Positions 31,250-40,223 of a DNA stretch of 43,986 nucleotides are shown here, one piece after another (positions within the stretch are counted from its first letter, which is position 1; each line of letters opens with the position of its first letter). The DNA is from Niveispirillum sp. SYP-B3756 (GTDB lineage Bacteria > Pseudomonadota > Alphaproteobacteria > Azospirillales > Azospirillaceae): the NCBI RefSeq assembly GCF_009495745.1, contig NZ_WIDQ01000024.1, positions 1 through 43,986 of the forward strand. Direction: 5' to 3'. Position numbers and translations under genes: made by a program. The notes under the pieces are model-generated. The model did not search any database, was not told the origin of the DNA, and saw nothing but the letters and a program-made list of their open reading frames with translations.

Positions 31250-33604
31250 ATGGTCAGGCTCTTGAACAATAAAGGGTATCATCTGATGGCTGGAAAGCAG
31301 GTCTCCCGCTACGCGTTGGCGGTGGGGTTGTCTCTGGCGGGGTTGGGCAGCAACCCCGCTTCCGCCCAACAGAAAGCGGCCGCCGCGGCGTCGGCTGAAA
31401 CCGGCGGGTTGCTCGAAGAAATCGTCGTCTCCGCCCGCCGGCGGGATGAAAAGCTGACGGATGTGCCGGTCTCCATCACGGCCTTTTCGTCCGACTTTCT
31501 GGAGAAGCAGAATATCCAGAGCTTTACCGACTATGCGACGAAGATCCCCAATCTGACCTTCCAATATGGTCAGGGGTCGGATGTCTCCTCGGTCGGTTTC
31601 AGTGGTGGACGTCAGACGACGATTCGTGGCGTGGTCGGGGCTGAGACCACCGCCTATTATATGAATGATACGCCCGTCCCCTCCACGGTCAGTCCGCAGG
31701 CGCTGGGCCTGGACCGGATCGAGGTGCTGAAGGGGCCGCAGGGCACCCTGTTCGGTGCCAGCTCGATGGGCGGCAATGTGCGCTTCATCACCAAGAAGCC
31801 GTCTTTGTCCGACCAGCATTCCTCCGCCCAGGTCCAGGTTGGCGGCACCAATGGCGGCGGGCCCGATGCCGGCATCAATGCGCTGACCAATGTGGTGCTG
31901 ACACCCGACAAGCTGGCGCTGAATGTCGCGCTGAACGCCCAGCGGGAATCCGGCTTCATCAAGCGCGCCTTCCCCGATGCCAATGGCCAGCCATTCGTCA
32001 AGGATGGGCAGGGGCGCAATGACAGCCTGTCGGGTACGGTGACCCTACGCGCCGCCCTGACAGAGAAGCTGGAGGCCACCGTCACTGGGATGGGCGAGAT
32101 CTCCAAGCTGCACGGTTTCCCGGCCGCCTATCTGCCGCTGCCAGGCTTCAAACCAGTATCCTATACGCTCAACCGTGACCACGATGTGCAGGAATATTCC
32201 CGCAACCGTTGGGGCATTGGTTCCGTGGTGCTGAATTATGCCGGGGAGGGCTTTGCCGTCACCTCCTCCACCAGTATCTTTGCCCGCAAGGTGCAGGAGC
32301 TGGAGGATGGGACGGAGGGCACCAACCAATATTTCAAGCGCGAACTGGGTGTCGATCTGGGTAACCCCGCCCTTTACGTCATCAGCATCAACAAGGAAGA
32401 GCGCTATACCCACGAAAGCCGCATCTCCTTTGATGAAGGCACGCTGTTGCCCAACCTGTCGGGCGTGGCCGGCTTCTTCTATCAGCGCAAGGACCAGACC
32501 TTCCGCCAGCCGGCCATCCGGGTGCCGGAACTGCTCAAGGCTGGTTTTCCGCAGGATTATCAGAATGAAGTCACCATTCCCAAGCATGAAGATAACGTCG
32601 CTGTCTTTGGTGAACTGTACTACGATATTTTGCCGAAGCTGACGCTGACCCTGGGGCTGCGGCATTACTGGATCACCCAGCGGGTGGAAGAAAATCTCAG
32701 CACCGGCATGGTCAATCCGCCCGAAGGGGCCTATGTCCCGGAACTAAAGAATTTCCAGGCGGGCTTCGTGCCCAAGGCGGTCATCTCCTACAAGATGACG
32801 GACGAAGGCACGCTCTACGCTTCGGCTTCCAAGGGCTTCCGCGTCGGCGGGGCCCAGGCGCCGCTGCCCACCTTCTGCGCCAATGATCTGGCGGCCATCG
32901 GCGTCAGCCAGTCCCAGTCCCAGCGCTACAGCCCCGATACGGTGTGGAGCTATGAGGTCGGGGCCAAGGATCGGGTGGCCGGCGGGCGGCTGAATGTTTC
33001 GGCTGCTGCCTTCCAGATTGACTGGACCGATGTGCAACAGGCGGTGCCGCTGCCCGGCTGCTCTCTCAGCTTTACCACCAATGCCGGCAAGGCGCGCATC
33101 CGGGGTGGTGAGCTGGAAGTGTCGGGCCGTCCCTTCACCGGTATCCCGTTCACCTTGCAGGTGGGGCTTGGGTACACAGATGCGGTGCTGCAGGATCCGG
33201 GGCTGGTGCCCTTGGCACCGGGTTCCCGGTTGGCCCAGGTGCCGCGCTGGACGGGTACGGTTTCCGGCTATTATGAAACGCCGGTCAGCACAGAGACAGA
33301 CCTGTTCATGTCGGCTGACTATAGCTACACCGGCACGGTGCCGGTGCCGAACCTGGACGGGAATGGCTTTCTGAACCGCCCGGCCTTTAATCTGGTCAAT
33401 GCCAGTATCGGCCTGCGTTTCGACAATGCGACCCTGTCCCTCTACGGCAAGAACCTGCTGGATAAGCGGCTGAACTTCGGCAACCTTTACCCTTCCGCCT
33501 TCCTGCGGCGGGAGATGTTGTCGGGCGGGGGTTTCCATTACCTGCCGGTTGGAGCGGTCAGCCGCCCGCTGCAGATCGGCGTGCAGTATAAAGTGGAGTT
33601 CTGA
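31250..33604 (+). CDS. TonB-dependent outer-membrane receptor
   Basis: 784 residues with AAGGAGGGG before the ATG. A signal peptide ending near ASA precedes the TonB-box region LLEEIVVSARRRDEKLTDVPVSITAFS, the plug (RIEVLKGPQGTLFGASSMGGNVRFITKKP, about residues 158-187) and a 22-strand-type barrel ending in a C-terminal Phe (IGVQYKVEF). It matches Caulobacter/sphingomonad-type receptors that import organic substrates as well as siderophores. No FecR-type extension is present. Linkage to the amine-catabolic genes and motif copy C suggests uptake of the aromatic substrate or a complexed form. A strong terminator follows. Confidence 0.92.
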   Translation: MVRLLNNKGYHLMAGKQVSRYALAVGLSLAGLGSNPASAQQKAAAAASAETGGLLEEIVVSARRRDEKLTDVPVSITAFSSDFLEKQNIQSFTDYATKIPNLTFQYGQGSDVSSVGFSGGRQTTIRGVVGAETTAYYMNDTPVPSTVSPQALGLDRIEVLKGPQGTLFGASSMGGNVRFITKKPSLSDQHSSAQVQVGGTNGGGPDAGINALTNVVLTPDKLALNVALNAQRESGFIKRAFPDANGQPFVKDGQGRNDSLSGTVTLRAALTEKLEATVTGMGEISKLHGFPAAYLPLPGFKPVSYTLNRDHDVQEYSRNRWGIGSVVLNYAGEGFAVTSSTSIFARKVQELEDGTEGTNQYFKRELGVDLGNPALYVISINKEERYTHESRISFDEGTLLPNLSGVAGFFYQRKDQTFRQPAIRVPELLKAGFPQDYQNEVTIPKHEDNVAVFGELYYDILPKLTLTLGLRHYWITQRVEENLSTGMVNPPEGAYVPELKNFQAGFVPKAVISYKMTDEGTLYASASKGFRVGGAQAPLPTFCANDLAAIGVSQSQSQRYSPDTVWSYEVGAKDRVAGGRLNVSAAAFQIDWTDVQQAVPLPGCSLSFTTNAGKARIRGGELEVSGRPFTGIPFTLQVGLGYTDAVLQDPGLVPLAPGSRLAQVPRWTGTVSGYYETPVSTETDLFMSADYSYTGTVPVPNLDGNGFLNRPAFNLVNASIGLRFDNATLSLYGKNLLDKRLNFGNLYPSAFLRREMLSGGGFHYLPVGAVSRPLQIGVQYKVEF

Positions 33605-33616
33605 TGCTGCTCCACG

Positions 33617-33654
33617 GGGGAGGCTGCCGCCTTGCGGCGGCCTCCCCATTTTTT
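33617..33654 (+). terminator. Intrinsic terminator of the TonB receptor gene
   Basis: Outer arms GGGGAGGC / GCCTCCCC enclosing GCCGC/GCGGC, followed by ATTTTTT. It starts 13 bases after the stop codon. Confidence 0.9.
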
Positions 33655-33677
33655 GGCATTCTGTTACGGAGCGCTGC

Positions 33678-33853
33678 AACGGTTTCATGACCGTTATCCG
33701 GCCGTGAAGCCCCTGGTGAGCGGATAGAATGGCGTGGTCGGCCCCTGCCATTGAATCGGCAAAGCCGGGCCGACCTTGTGGAGAAACCCGACATGACAGC
33801 AGCAGAGTGTGCCGCACGGCTGGTGCGGCACAATGATGATGGCATTCTATCCG
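33678..33853 (+). ncRNA. Structured leader (riboswitch-like) or small MITE before the cytochrome gene
   Basis: Closing stem P1 has 11 perfect pairs, CGGATAGAATG (33721-33731) with CATTCTATCCG (33843-33853). Inside are P2, GGTCGGCCC (33736-33744) with GGGCCGACC (33767-33775), capped by TGCC/GGCA, and P3, TGTGCCGCAC (33808-33817) with GTGCGGCACA (33823-33832). Just upstream, AACGGT/ACCGTT (33678-33695) forms a hairpin, and TATCCG (33695-33700) can pair with CGGATA of P1, giving an alternative fold. The Shine-Dalgarno GGAGGGG starts at the last base pairs of P1. Alternatively P1 is the terminal repeat of a mini-transposon, flanked on both sides by GAG. I recognise no known riboswitch consensus. 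Confidence 0.45.
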
Positions 33854-33869
33854 GAGGGGCTGGACGCTC

Positions 33870-34517
33870 ATGAAATTTGGCTTGAGGAGCAGGGGGAGAA
33901 CCCGCACAAATCGTCTGACACCGTCCCGCCGCTTTCCCCTGCGGCCGCTCTGGACGGTGCTGGCGCTGGTCATGGGCTGTGGTGTGCTGTATGGGGTTGA
34001 CCGGTGGCAGTCAGCGGATGCCGCTGCCCCCAAAGCCGCAGCCCCGGCATTTCAAGCCCACGCCACCATCCAGGAATTGATGGAACATATGGTCGATCCT
34101 GCTGCCGACGGGGTTTGGGATGCGGTGGCCGTCATCAGCAATGAGGCGGGAGTAGAGAAGCGCGAGCCACGAACGCCGGAAGAATGGCAGGCGGTGCGCG
34201 CCCATGCCATGATGCTGCTGGAAGCGATGAACCTGCTGCTGATCGAAGGCCGGCGGGTGGCAGCGCCGGGGGCCGAAGTGCATTTCGGCGAACATCCGAC
34301 GGCGCAGATTGAAGCCATGATCAAGGAAAACCGGCCAGCCTTTATCGGCTTCACCGAAGGTGTGCGGCAGACGACGCTGCAGGCGCTGGCCGCCATTGAC
34401 AAGCAGGATGTGCAGGGTTTGGTGGTTGCAGGCGGGCACCTGGATGAGGCTTGCGAGGCCTGTCATATCAGCTACTGGTATTCGATCCCGGCGAAGCTGC
34501 CATCCGCGGCGAAGTGA
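33870..34517 (+). CDS. c-type cytochrome, membrane-anchored, class II-like
   Basis: 215 residues from ATG 33870 (GGAGGGG upstream, at the base of the structured leader). One N-terminal hydrophobic segment (PLWTVLALVMGCGVLYGV, about 30-48) anchors or exports it. The C-terminal haem motif CEACH (about residues 194-198) is placed as in cytochrome c' and related four-helix cytochromes, with a helical body before it (AHAMMLLEAMNLLLIEGRR; AIDKQDVQGLVVAGGHLDEACEACH). It may carry electrons from periplasmic oxidations or bind small gases. It is monocistronic, with a terminator following. Confidence 0.75.
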   Translation: MKFGLRSRGRTRTNRLTPSRRFPLRPLWTVLALVMGCGVLYGVDRWQSADAAAPKAAAPAFQAHATIQELMEHMVDPAADGVWDAVAVISNEAGVEKREPRTPEEWQAVRAHAMMLLEAMNLLLIEGRRVAAPGAEVHFGEHPTAQIEAMIKENRPAFIGFTEGVRQTTLQALAAIDKQDVQGLVVAGGHLDEACEACHISYWYSIPAKLPSAAK

Positions 34518-34560
34518 CGGGCTTTCTTCTGGTGGGAATCTACCCGCCATGCGCTGCCAA

Positions 34561-34600
34561 TCCGCCTTGATCGCGCTAGATCAAGGCGGATTTCGTATTT
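34561..34600 (+). terminator. Intrinsic terminator after the cytochrome gene
   Basis: Perfect 12-bp arms TCCGCCTTGATC / GATCAAGGCGGA, 6-base loop, then TTTCGTATTTT. It begins 44 bases past the stop. Confidence 0.85.
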
Positions 34601-34674
34601 TAGCCGGCGTGGGCGACGACGATCACCCGCACCAAGCTGTATGAGGGCGGCCTTTATCGAGCTCTGTCCGCAAT

Positions 34675-36798
34675 CTACCCGGTCGCCGACATCCGCGGGG
34701 GGGGCTGGCGTGGCAGGGTGATGGTGAAATGAGAACCCTCACCGGGGGCCGTCTTCAATTCCACATCGCCACCCAGCGCCGCCTGCGCCAGATTGTGCAC
34801 AATGTGCAAACCCAGACCGGTACCGCCGCTGCCACGCCGGGTGGTGAAGAAGGGGTCAAAGGCGTGCGCCGCCACCTCCGGCGTCATGCCGACACCATTA
34901 TCGCTGATACTGAACCGTACCGGCATATCCGGTCCCGCAGGGGCGGGCAGATGGATGGTAATGACCGGCTCACTGATGCCGTCAAAGGCGTGGATCACGG
35001 CATTCTGGATCAGATTGGTGGCGAGTTGCGCTACGGGGCCAGGAGCAATCCGCAGCATGACATCATCGGCCAGATCAAGCTGCATCGCCACACGGCTGCG
35101 ACGCAGCAGCGGCTCCAGGCTGCGGACCATATCTCGAAGATAACGGCCGAGATCAATCTGTTGCGCTTCCTCACTATGCTGGTCAGCCGCGACCAGCTTG
35201 AAGCTTTGCACCAGATCAGCAGCGCGCGCCAGGTTGGTCAGAACCACATGCATCCCTTCATCGGCGATCTTGATGAACTCATCAAGATCGCTGCGCTTCA
35301 ATGCTCGGTTATCCAACCGTACCTTCAGTTCCTGGCACTGGCCTTCGATAAAGCTGGCACCGGTCAGCGCCACGCCCAGCGGCGTGTTGATCTCATGCGC
35401 AACCCCGGCCACCAGCCCGCCCAGTGAGGCCAGTTTTTCCTGCTGTACCAATCGCGTGTGGGCAGCGCGCAGTTCCGTCAGCGTCGTGCCCAGCTGGCGA
35501 TAGGCCTGGGCATTGGCAATGGCGATGGCCGCATTGGCGGCCAGGGTGCGCAGAATATCCTGTTCTCGCGGGCCATAGGCATTGGGTCGGCGTGTCTGCA
35601 CCGTCAGTACACCCAGAATATGGTCGGAGATGGCCAGCGGACAGAAAATCAGCGAGGCCATGCGGGAATCCCCGCTTTCCTGCATGGAGGGGGCTGATGC
35701 CGCCGCGGCCTGGTCCAGCACCATCATATCCCCACCAAAGCTCAACGCCCGCACTGTCAGCGAGGTGGGATGATCCAGCGGATAGATCGGCAGGTCCGGA
35801 TAGGGTTTGCCATCCAGGTTGAACATCTCATAGGCGATATGATCACCGGCCTCGTTCAACAGGGCGATGCCGAAGGTTTCGGTGGGCAGCAGGTCGCTGG
35901 CGCTTTGGGCCAACGCCGCATAGACTTGGCCCAAATCCAGGGTCGCCGTCAGCTCCCGGCCGACATGGCCCAGCCGGCTCAATGTGGTCGCAGATGCCGC
36001 CAGTTCCGCATTGGCCCGCTGCAGGTCAGCTGTCCGCAGCTCCACCTGTTCCTGCAACAGCTCTGTATCCACGCGTAAACGTTGCTGATACCGACCTGTC
36101 AGCCAGGACAGCAGGGCGACCCCCGCCGACATGGCGATGGCGAAATACAAAAAGGTCTGGATGCTGAGATCGGCGCGGTGGGCCGCTGCCGCGGCCAACT
36201 GGCGCGCCTGGTCGCCGTGCGCGCTGACCATCTTACCCAGCTGACCCTGCACCCGATCAAAAACCTGACCGAAGCTTTCCAGATAGGCAACGGCGCTGGG
36301 ATAATCCAGATCCACCATGGAGCCAACCCAGGTGACGGCACTGCGGTAATCCGACAGCTCGTTCAACATGTCGTTAATCGCAGGAATCTGATCTGCCGTG
36401 GCGCCGGCCCGGCGATAGGCCTCCATATCGGTAATGACATTGTCCAGTGCGGCGATGGCCTTGTCCAGCTCCATCCGGACATCAATACCTTCGCGCTCCG
36501 CCGCTTTCAGCACCATGATCCAGTTGAAACGGGCGCTCAGCCCCTGCATCCGGTTGCCAATATCGGCCAGCCTTACGCTGGCCTCCATATTATGCAGGAT
36601 CTGGGCATTGTCGTTTGAAAGGTCCAGTACCGTCTGGCCCCCCCGGCTGTAGAGCCCAGCCATGAGGATGATGGCAACCAGGGTGGGAACCAGCGCGCGC
36701 AGGGATGGCAGCAGTCGGCGTCGACCCCACCCCGATGCACTGTTTCCCGATCGGCTGTCGGCCATCACCGCCGTCACACTGGGCTGCGGGCTGGGCAT
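34675..36798 (-). CDS. Membrane sensor histidine kinase with GAF domain
   Basis: About 707 residues from ATG 36798; a TTG at 36900 would add 34 residues. Order: first membrane helix (LRALVPTLVAIILMAGLY), a helical periplasmic sensor of about 150 residues, second helix (FLYFAIAMSAGVALLSWLTG), coiled coil (ELLQEQVELRTADLQRANAELAAS), GAF domain (about 290-430), HisKA with phospho-acceptor VAGVAHEINTPLG, and HATPase (NLIQNAVIHAF, DNGVGM, GTGLGLHIVHNL). No receiver domain and no response-regulator gene are in the window. It lies downstream of the RiPP genes on the same strand, so it may sense the product or envelope state, but the link is only positional. Confidence 0.85.
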   Translation of the reverse strand: MPSPQPSVTAVMADSRSGNSASGWGRRRLLPSLRALVPTLVAIILMAGLYSRGGQTVLDLSNDNAQILHNMEASVRLADIGNRMQGLSARFNWIMVLKAAEREGIDVRMELDKAIAALDNVITDMEAYRRAGATADQIPAINDMLNELSDYRSAVTWVGSMVDLDYPSAVAYLESFGQVFDRVQGQLGKMVSAHGDQARQLAAAAAHRADLSIQTFLYFAIAMSAGVALLSWLTGRYQQRLRVDTELLQEQVELRTADLQRANAELAASATTLSRLGHVGRELTATLDLGQVYAALAQSASDLLPTETFGIALLNEAGDHIAYEMFNLDGKPYPDLPIYPLDHPTSLTVRALSFGGDMMVLDQAAAASAPSMQESGDSRMASLIFCPLAISDHILGVLTVQTRRPNAYGPREQDILRTLAANAAIAIANAQAYRQLGTTLTELRAAHTRLVQQEKLASLGGLVAGVAHEINTPLGVALTGASFIEGQCQELKVRLDNRALKRSDLDEFIKIADEGMHVVLTNLARAADLVQSFKLVAADQHSEEAQQIDLGRYLRDMVRSLEPLLRRSRVAMQLDLADDVMLRIAPGPVAQLATNLIQNAVIHAFDGISEPVITIHLPAPAGPDMPVRFSISDNGVGMTPEVAAHAFDPFFTTRRGSGGTGLGLHIVHNLAQAALGGDVELKTAPGEGSHFTITLPRQPPPRMSATG

Positions 36799-36936
36799 CG
36801 TTTCATCCGGCCAGAGAGGCGGTTGTCTTGCATGGCCCGACCTTCCATCAGGGCGAAAAGTGCCAAACGGCAAGATCGCCCAAGCTGCAGAGATATTCAA
36901 TCGTATGTGTATGTAAAAGAGGATAGGTCGCGCGGA

Positions 36937-38631
36937 TCATGTTGGTGGGGCTGCCCTGGGTCGCCAGCGCTGAATGGTCAGAACCGGGTCGCCGAAGGGC
37001 GGGTTGCCCACCCCCTCCAGCCGGTTGGTGAACACAGTACCCAGGCTGTTGAACCAGAGGGGCAGCCGTGGCAATTCCGCCATCAGATGCTGTTGGAAGG
37101 TGACCCAGGCCTGCCGTTGATCATCGCGTGTGCATCCGGCCAGATCAATGCCATCCATTGCCCGGTCCAGCGCGGCATCGGCATGGCCGGTGAAATTCAA
37201 GCCGCGCATACCGTTTTCCGGTGTCGGCACAGCACTGGACAGGAAAAATTGCGGCATACTGGGAGAGATGGCGGAATAGGTGATACTGCTCAGTACCATA
37301 TCGAAGCCTCGCCCCCGTAAGGTGCCAACGATGTCTGTCTCTTCCTTCAGGGACACTGACAGGCCCATGGTTCGCCAAGCCTCGGCCAGGGCCTGGGCGA
37401 CCCCATGATCACCGGCGCGGTAGGACAGCGTCAGCGCCAGGGGTTGCCCTTCGGCATTGCGGCGCTGGCCTGTCTTGTCGCGCCGCCAGCCGGCGCTCTC
37501 CAGCAAACTGGCGGCGCGTTCCGGATTATAGCCATAGCGGGGAAAGCCCGCTGTATAGGCTGGCAGCCCCGGATGCAGATATCCCGGTGCCACCAGGGAT
37601 GTGCCCAGCGTGAGGTCACGCACCATCGTATCCCGGTCCAGTGCCAGATAAAGCGCTTCCCGTACCTGCCGGTCAGCCAGGGCTGGCCGGCTGAAATTCG
37701 GGGTCAGCCAGGTGAGGGTGGTAGAGGGGGACCAGAGGATCTTGAAACGGGCGCGCCGTTCGCGGGTGAAGCGGATCAGGGCATCCTCCCGCACCGCCTT
37801 TGGCAGCAGCACATCAATATTCCCGTCCAGCAACCCTTGTTCGGCCGCCGTGGCATCCTTGAACAACAGGTCCACCCGCTCGAAATAAGGGGTGGGGCCG
37901 GCATAATAGGGGTTGCGCCGCAACTGGATGCTGTGCGGCGGCTTTTCCTGGTCGATCATATAGGGCCCCAGGTAAAGGCCGGGGCGTGTGCGGTCGGTGA
38001 AATAAAGCGTATGATCCAGATAATGCTGCGGGTCGGCACGGAAGATCGGCTCCTCCAACCGCCGCGGCAGCGGCGGCGGCACGAAAAGCTGTTCCTTGCA
38101 CAAGGTGCCCTCATAGAGCACCTCCAGCCGGCGGGGACTGACCATCCGCATTGACCGGATGCGGGCGGTGATCCCGGTTGGGTCCAGCACCTGTGGCGGA
38201 TAACGCCGGGCCACGGTCAGGCCGAATTCGATATCGCCAATATCCAGCGGTGTCCCATCACCCCAGCGCAGATTGGGCAGCAGGTCGAAAGTCGCACGGG
38301 TAATGGTGCGCCCTTGCTCGTCCGGCTGGGTCACCAGGGTACCGTCCAGGCTGTTGGGCAGCTGGGTGCAGAGCGAACAGGCAATCAATTCGCCATGCAT
38401 CCGCCCGATCACCCCCTGGGTCAGCCTGAACAGGGTGGCCTGTGGCTGGGTGATGATCAGGCTGCCATGGGTGCGGGGATAAAGATTGTCTGCCGCTATG
38501 ACCAGCCGCTTTTCCTGCAGCAATCGTTGGGCTTGCGCATCCTGTGCCCCGGCGGTGGGCACCAGGGCCAGCAGGAACAGCTGCATGGCGAGCAGCAACC
38601 GCCAGACGCGCAGACCTGTTACCCCCCTCAT
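36937..38631 (-). CDS. Family-5 extracellular solute-binding protein
   Basis: About 564 residues. ATG 38631 overlaps the subtilase stop (ATGA), so translation is coupled. A signal peptide (LRVWRLLLAMQLFLLALVPTAGA) precedes an oligopeptide/nickel-type binding protein: FDLLPNLRWGDGTPLDIGDIEFGLTVARRY; LADRQVREALYLALDRDTMV; YGYNPERAASLLESAGW. No lipobox is seen, and no ABC permease or ATPase gene follows within the window. It could capture peptides, perhaps the modified product or cleavage fragments, in the periplasm. Its tight coupling to RiPP maturation genes is unusual and is the main functional clue. Confidence 0.85.
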   Translation of the reverse strand: MRGVTGLRVWRLLLAMQLFLLALVPTAGAQDAQAQRLLQEKRLVIAADNLYPRTHGSLIITQPQATLFRLTQGVIGRMHGELIACSLCTQLPNSLDGTLVTQPDEQGRTITRATFDLLPNLRWGDGTPLDIGDIEFGLTVARRYPPQVLDPTGITARIRSMRMVSPRRLEVLYEGTLCKEQLFVPPPLPRRLEEPIFRADPQHYLDHTLYFTDRTRPGLYLGPYMIDQEKPPHSIQLRRNPYYAGPTPYFERVDLLFKDATAAEQGLLDGNIDVLLPKAVREDALIRFTRERRARFKILWSPSTTLTWLTPNFSRPALADRQVREALYLALDRDTMVRDLTLGTSLVAPGYLHPGLPAYTAGFPRYGYNPERAASLLESAGWRRDKTGQRRNAEGQPLALTLSYRAGDHGVAQALAEAWRTMGLSVSLKEETDIVGTLRGRGFDMVLSSITYSAISPSMPQFFLSSAVPTPENGMRGLNFTGHADAALDRAMDGIDLAGCTRDDQRQAWVTFQQHLMAELPRLPLWFNSLGTVFTNRLEGVGNPPFGDPVLTIQRWRPRAAPPT

Positions 38632-40223
38632 ATCATCGGGAACGCATAGGCAGCGCCACAGCCCTGATACCACGGTGCCACGCCAAGATTGACCAGATGT
38701 TGCGCCAGAACCTGTCGGGCATAATCTGCCCGCAAGGCGGTGCGCGGCAGATTATGATAAAGGGGATCCCGGCTCAACAGGGCAGCCAGCACGCCCGTGG
38801 TCAGGGGGGCGGCCAGCGACGTCCCGCTCATATCCGCATAAGGCCTTTCCAGGCCATAGCGGCTGGGAATGGTGGAGATCAGGCCCGTCCCCGGGGCAAT
38901 GGCATCGATCTGCCAGCCGACACTGATGAAATCCGGCACGAAGACGCCGCCGACACTGTAGCGGTCCCACTGATCCGGGGTCCAGCTGGCGGCAAAACTG
39001 CCGGCCGGCGTCGTGCCCAGCAGGCCCAGGGCCGATACAGCCACACATTCCGGATAGGCGGCCGGGTAGGTTACCGCCCCTCCTTCCGCGTTACCGGCGG
39101 AGGCAAGGCAGAGCGTACCGCGCAGCCGCGCGGCAGTGATGGCATCATGCTCAATCGCCGAGGCAGCGCCGCCCAGGCTGAGATTGATCAGATCCGCCCT
39201 ATGGTTGATGGAGAGCAGATCGATGGCCGAGGCGATATCCACCTGGCTGGCGCCCCCCGTTTCGCCATAGACCCGGACAACCCCGATATCGGCACCCGGC
39301 ACCAGCCCGCAGAAATCGGTCGAACCCGGCAATGGCCGTGCGCCCAGCAGCCCGGTGACGGCCGTGCCATGGTCCTGAACATCTTCCGCTGCCTGCGGAC
39401 CGGGCAGAAATTCCCCAAACAGAAAGGCCCCCAGGCCATGAACATGGTTCAGCAGCGGCGTCGGCCCGGCGCCGGTATCCACCACGCCGATCCGGATGCC
39501 CGCCCCCCGGTTGGGGTCATAATAACGGGCGCCAGTCAGCGCGTGCCACCAGCCGATGGGCCCCTGGCCCATCGGCAGCGGCGGCAGATTGATGGTTTGT
39601 CCGTTCTGCGGGGCTTCCACCATCATGCTCCAGGCCCGGCCGTAGGGCAGAATCAACCCCTTGGATGCTGTCCAACCCGGTGTGTAGGCCAGGGCCGCCT
39701 GCCCCTGTGCATCCGTGACCGTCTGCACCAGCGTGGTGTTGCCTCCCCCCGTTTCAAACCAGATGCCGACCTGGGCGCCTTCTGCTGGCACACCATCGGC
39801 CAGCACGGTCAGCGTCAGGGAAAGCTGGGCTTTTTTCTCCACCGCCGTGCGGGCTGCTGGCTCCGGTCGTGCCCGCCGATGCAGGTCGCGCAGCGGCGGG
39901 GGCAGGGGGCGGGGGATCTGCCGGGGCAATTCCCGTTCAACCAGCAGGTGATCGGGCGCGTCCTTCAGCTTTTCGCGTAATTCATCATCATCCATCTCCA
40001 GCACCAGGATGCGGCGGCCATGGTCCTCCGGCGCTTCCTTCTGCCGTTTCAGCGTGGCATTGGGCGCCAGCGCCTGGTCCACAAAGCCGTCAAACCGCTC
40101 CCGCGCCAGTTTGCGCTGATCATCATCCTGAAAGGGGGCGGTGCGATGGGACACCACAAAACGGCTGCCCGGCTCCGGTGGGGGGGAACCCGGAAAACGG
40201 GCAGTGGCCTTCGGCGCGTTCAT
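38628..40223 (-). CDS. Subtilase (S8) protease, probable RiPP-processing LanP-like enzyme
   Basis: 531 residues. The catalytic triad is complete: D249 (IGVVDTGAG), H285 (VQDHGTAVTG), S469 (MSGTSLAAP), with the oxyanion Asn in SAGNAEGG. No signal peptide is evident. The first 125 residues are charged and Pro-rich, followed by a beta-sandwich-like segment (LSLTLTVLADGVPAEGAQVGIWF..., about 133-185) ahead of the peptidase domain, which is unusual for a bare LanP. The start overlaps the LanC stop (ATGA) and the stop overlaps the solute-binding protein start. In lanthipeptide loci subtilases remove leader peptides; that role is inferred from context. Confidence 0.88.
   Translation of the reverse strand: MNAPKATARFPGSPPPEPGSRFVVSHRTAPFQDDDQRKLARERFDGFVDQALAPNATLKRQKEAPEDHGRRILVLEMDDDELREKLKDAPDHLLVERELPRQIPRPLPPPLRDLHRRARPEPAARTAVEKKAQLSLTLTVLADGVPAEGAQVGIWFETGGGNTTLVQTVTDAQGQAALAYTPGWTASKGLILPYGRAWSMMVEAPQNGQTINLPPLPMGQGPIGWWHALTGARYYDPNRGAGIRIGVVDTGAGPTPLLNHVHGLGAFLFGEFLPGPQAAEDVQDHGTAVTGLLGARPLPGSTDFCGLVPGADIGVVRVYGETGGASQVDIASAIDLLSINHRADLINLSLGGAASAIEHDAITAARLRGTLCLASAGNAEGGAVTYPAAYPECVAVSALGLLGTTPAGSFAASWTPDQWDRYSVGGVFVPDFISVGWQIDAIAPGTGLISTIPSRYGLERPYADMSGTSLAAPLTTGVLAALLSRDPLYHNLPRTALRADYARQVLAQHLVNLGVAPWYQGCGAAYAFPMI

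Noticed and set aside
3415-33695. GTAACGG-like short repeats in three intergenic regions (3415-3437, 16543-16559, 33663-33695)
   Set aside because: Spacing and orientation differ between the three places and the element is only 6-8 bases, so a shared operator for the winged-helix regulators is not supported.
38544-39980. Long open frame antisense to the subtilase gene
   Set aside because: It is composed of Gln/Arg/Gly-rich shadow sequence; the subtilase has a complete catalytic triad and coupled start and stop.
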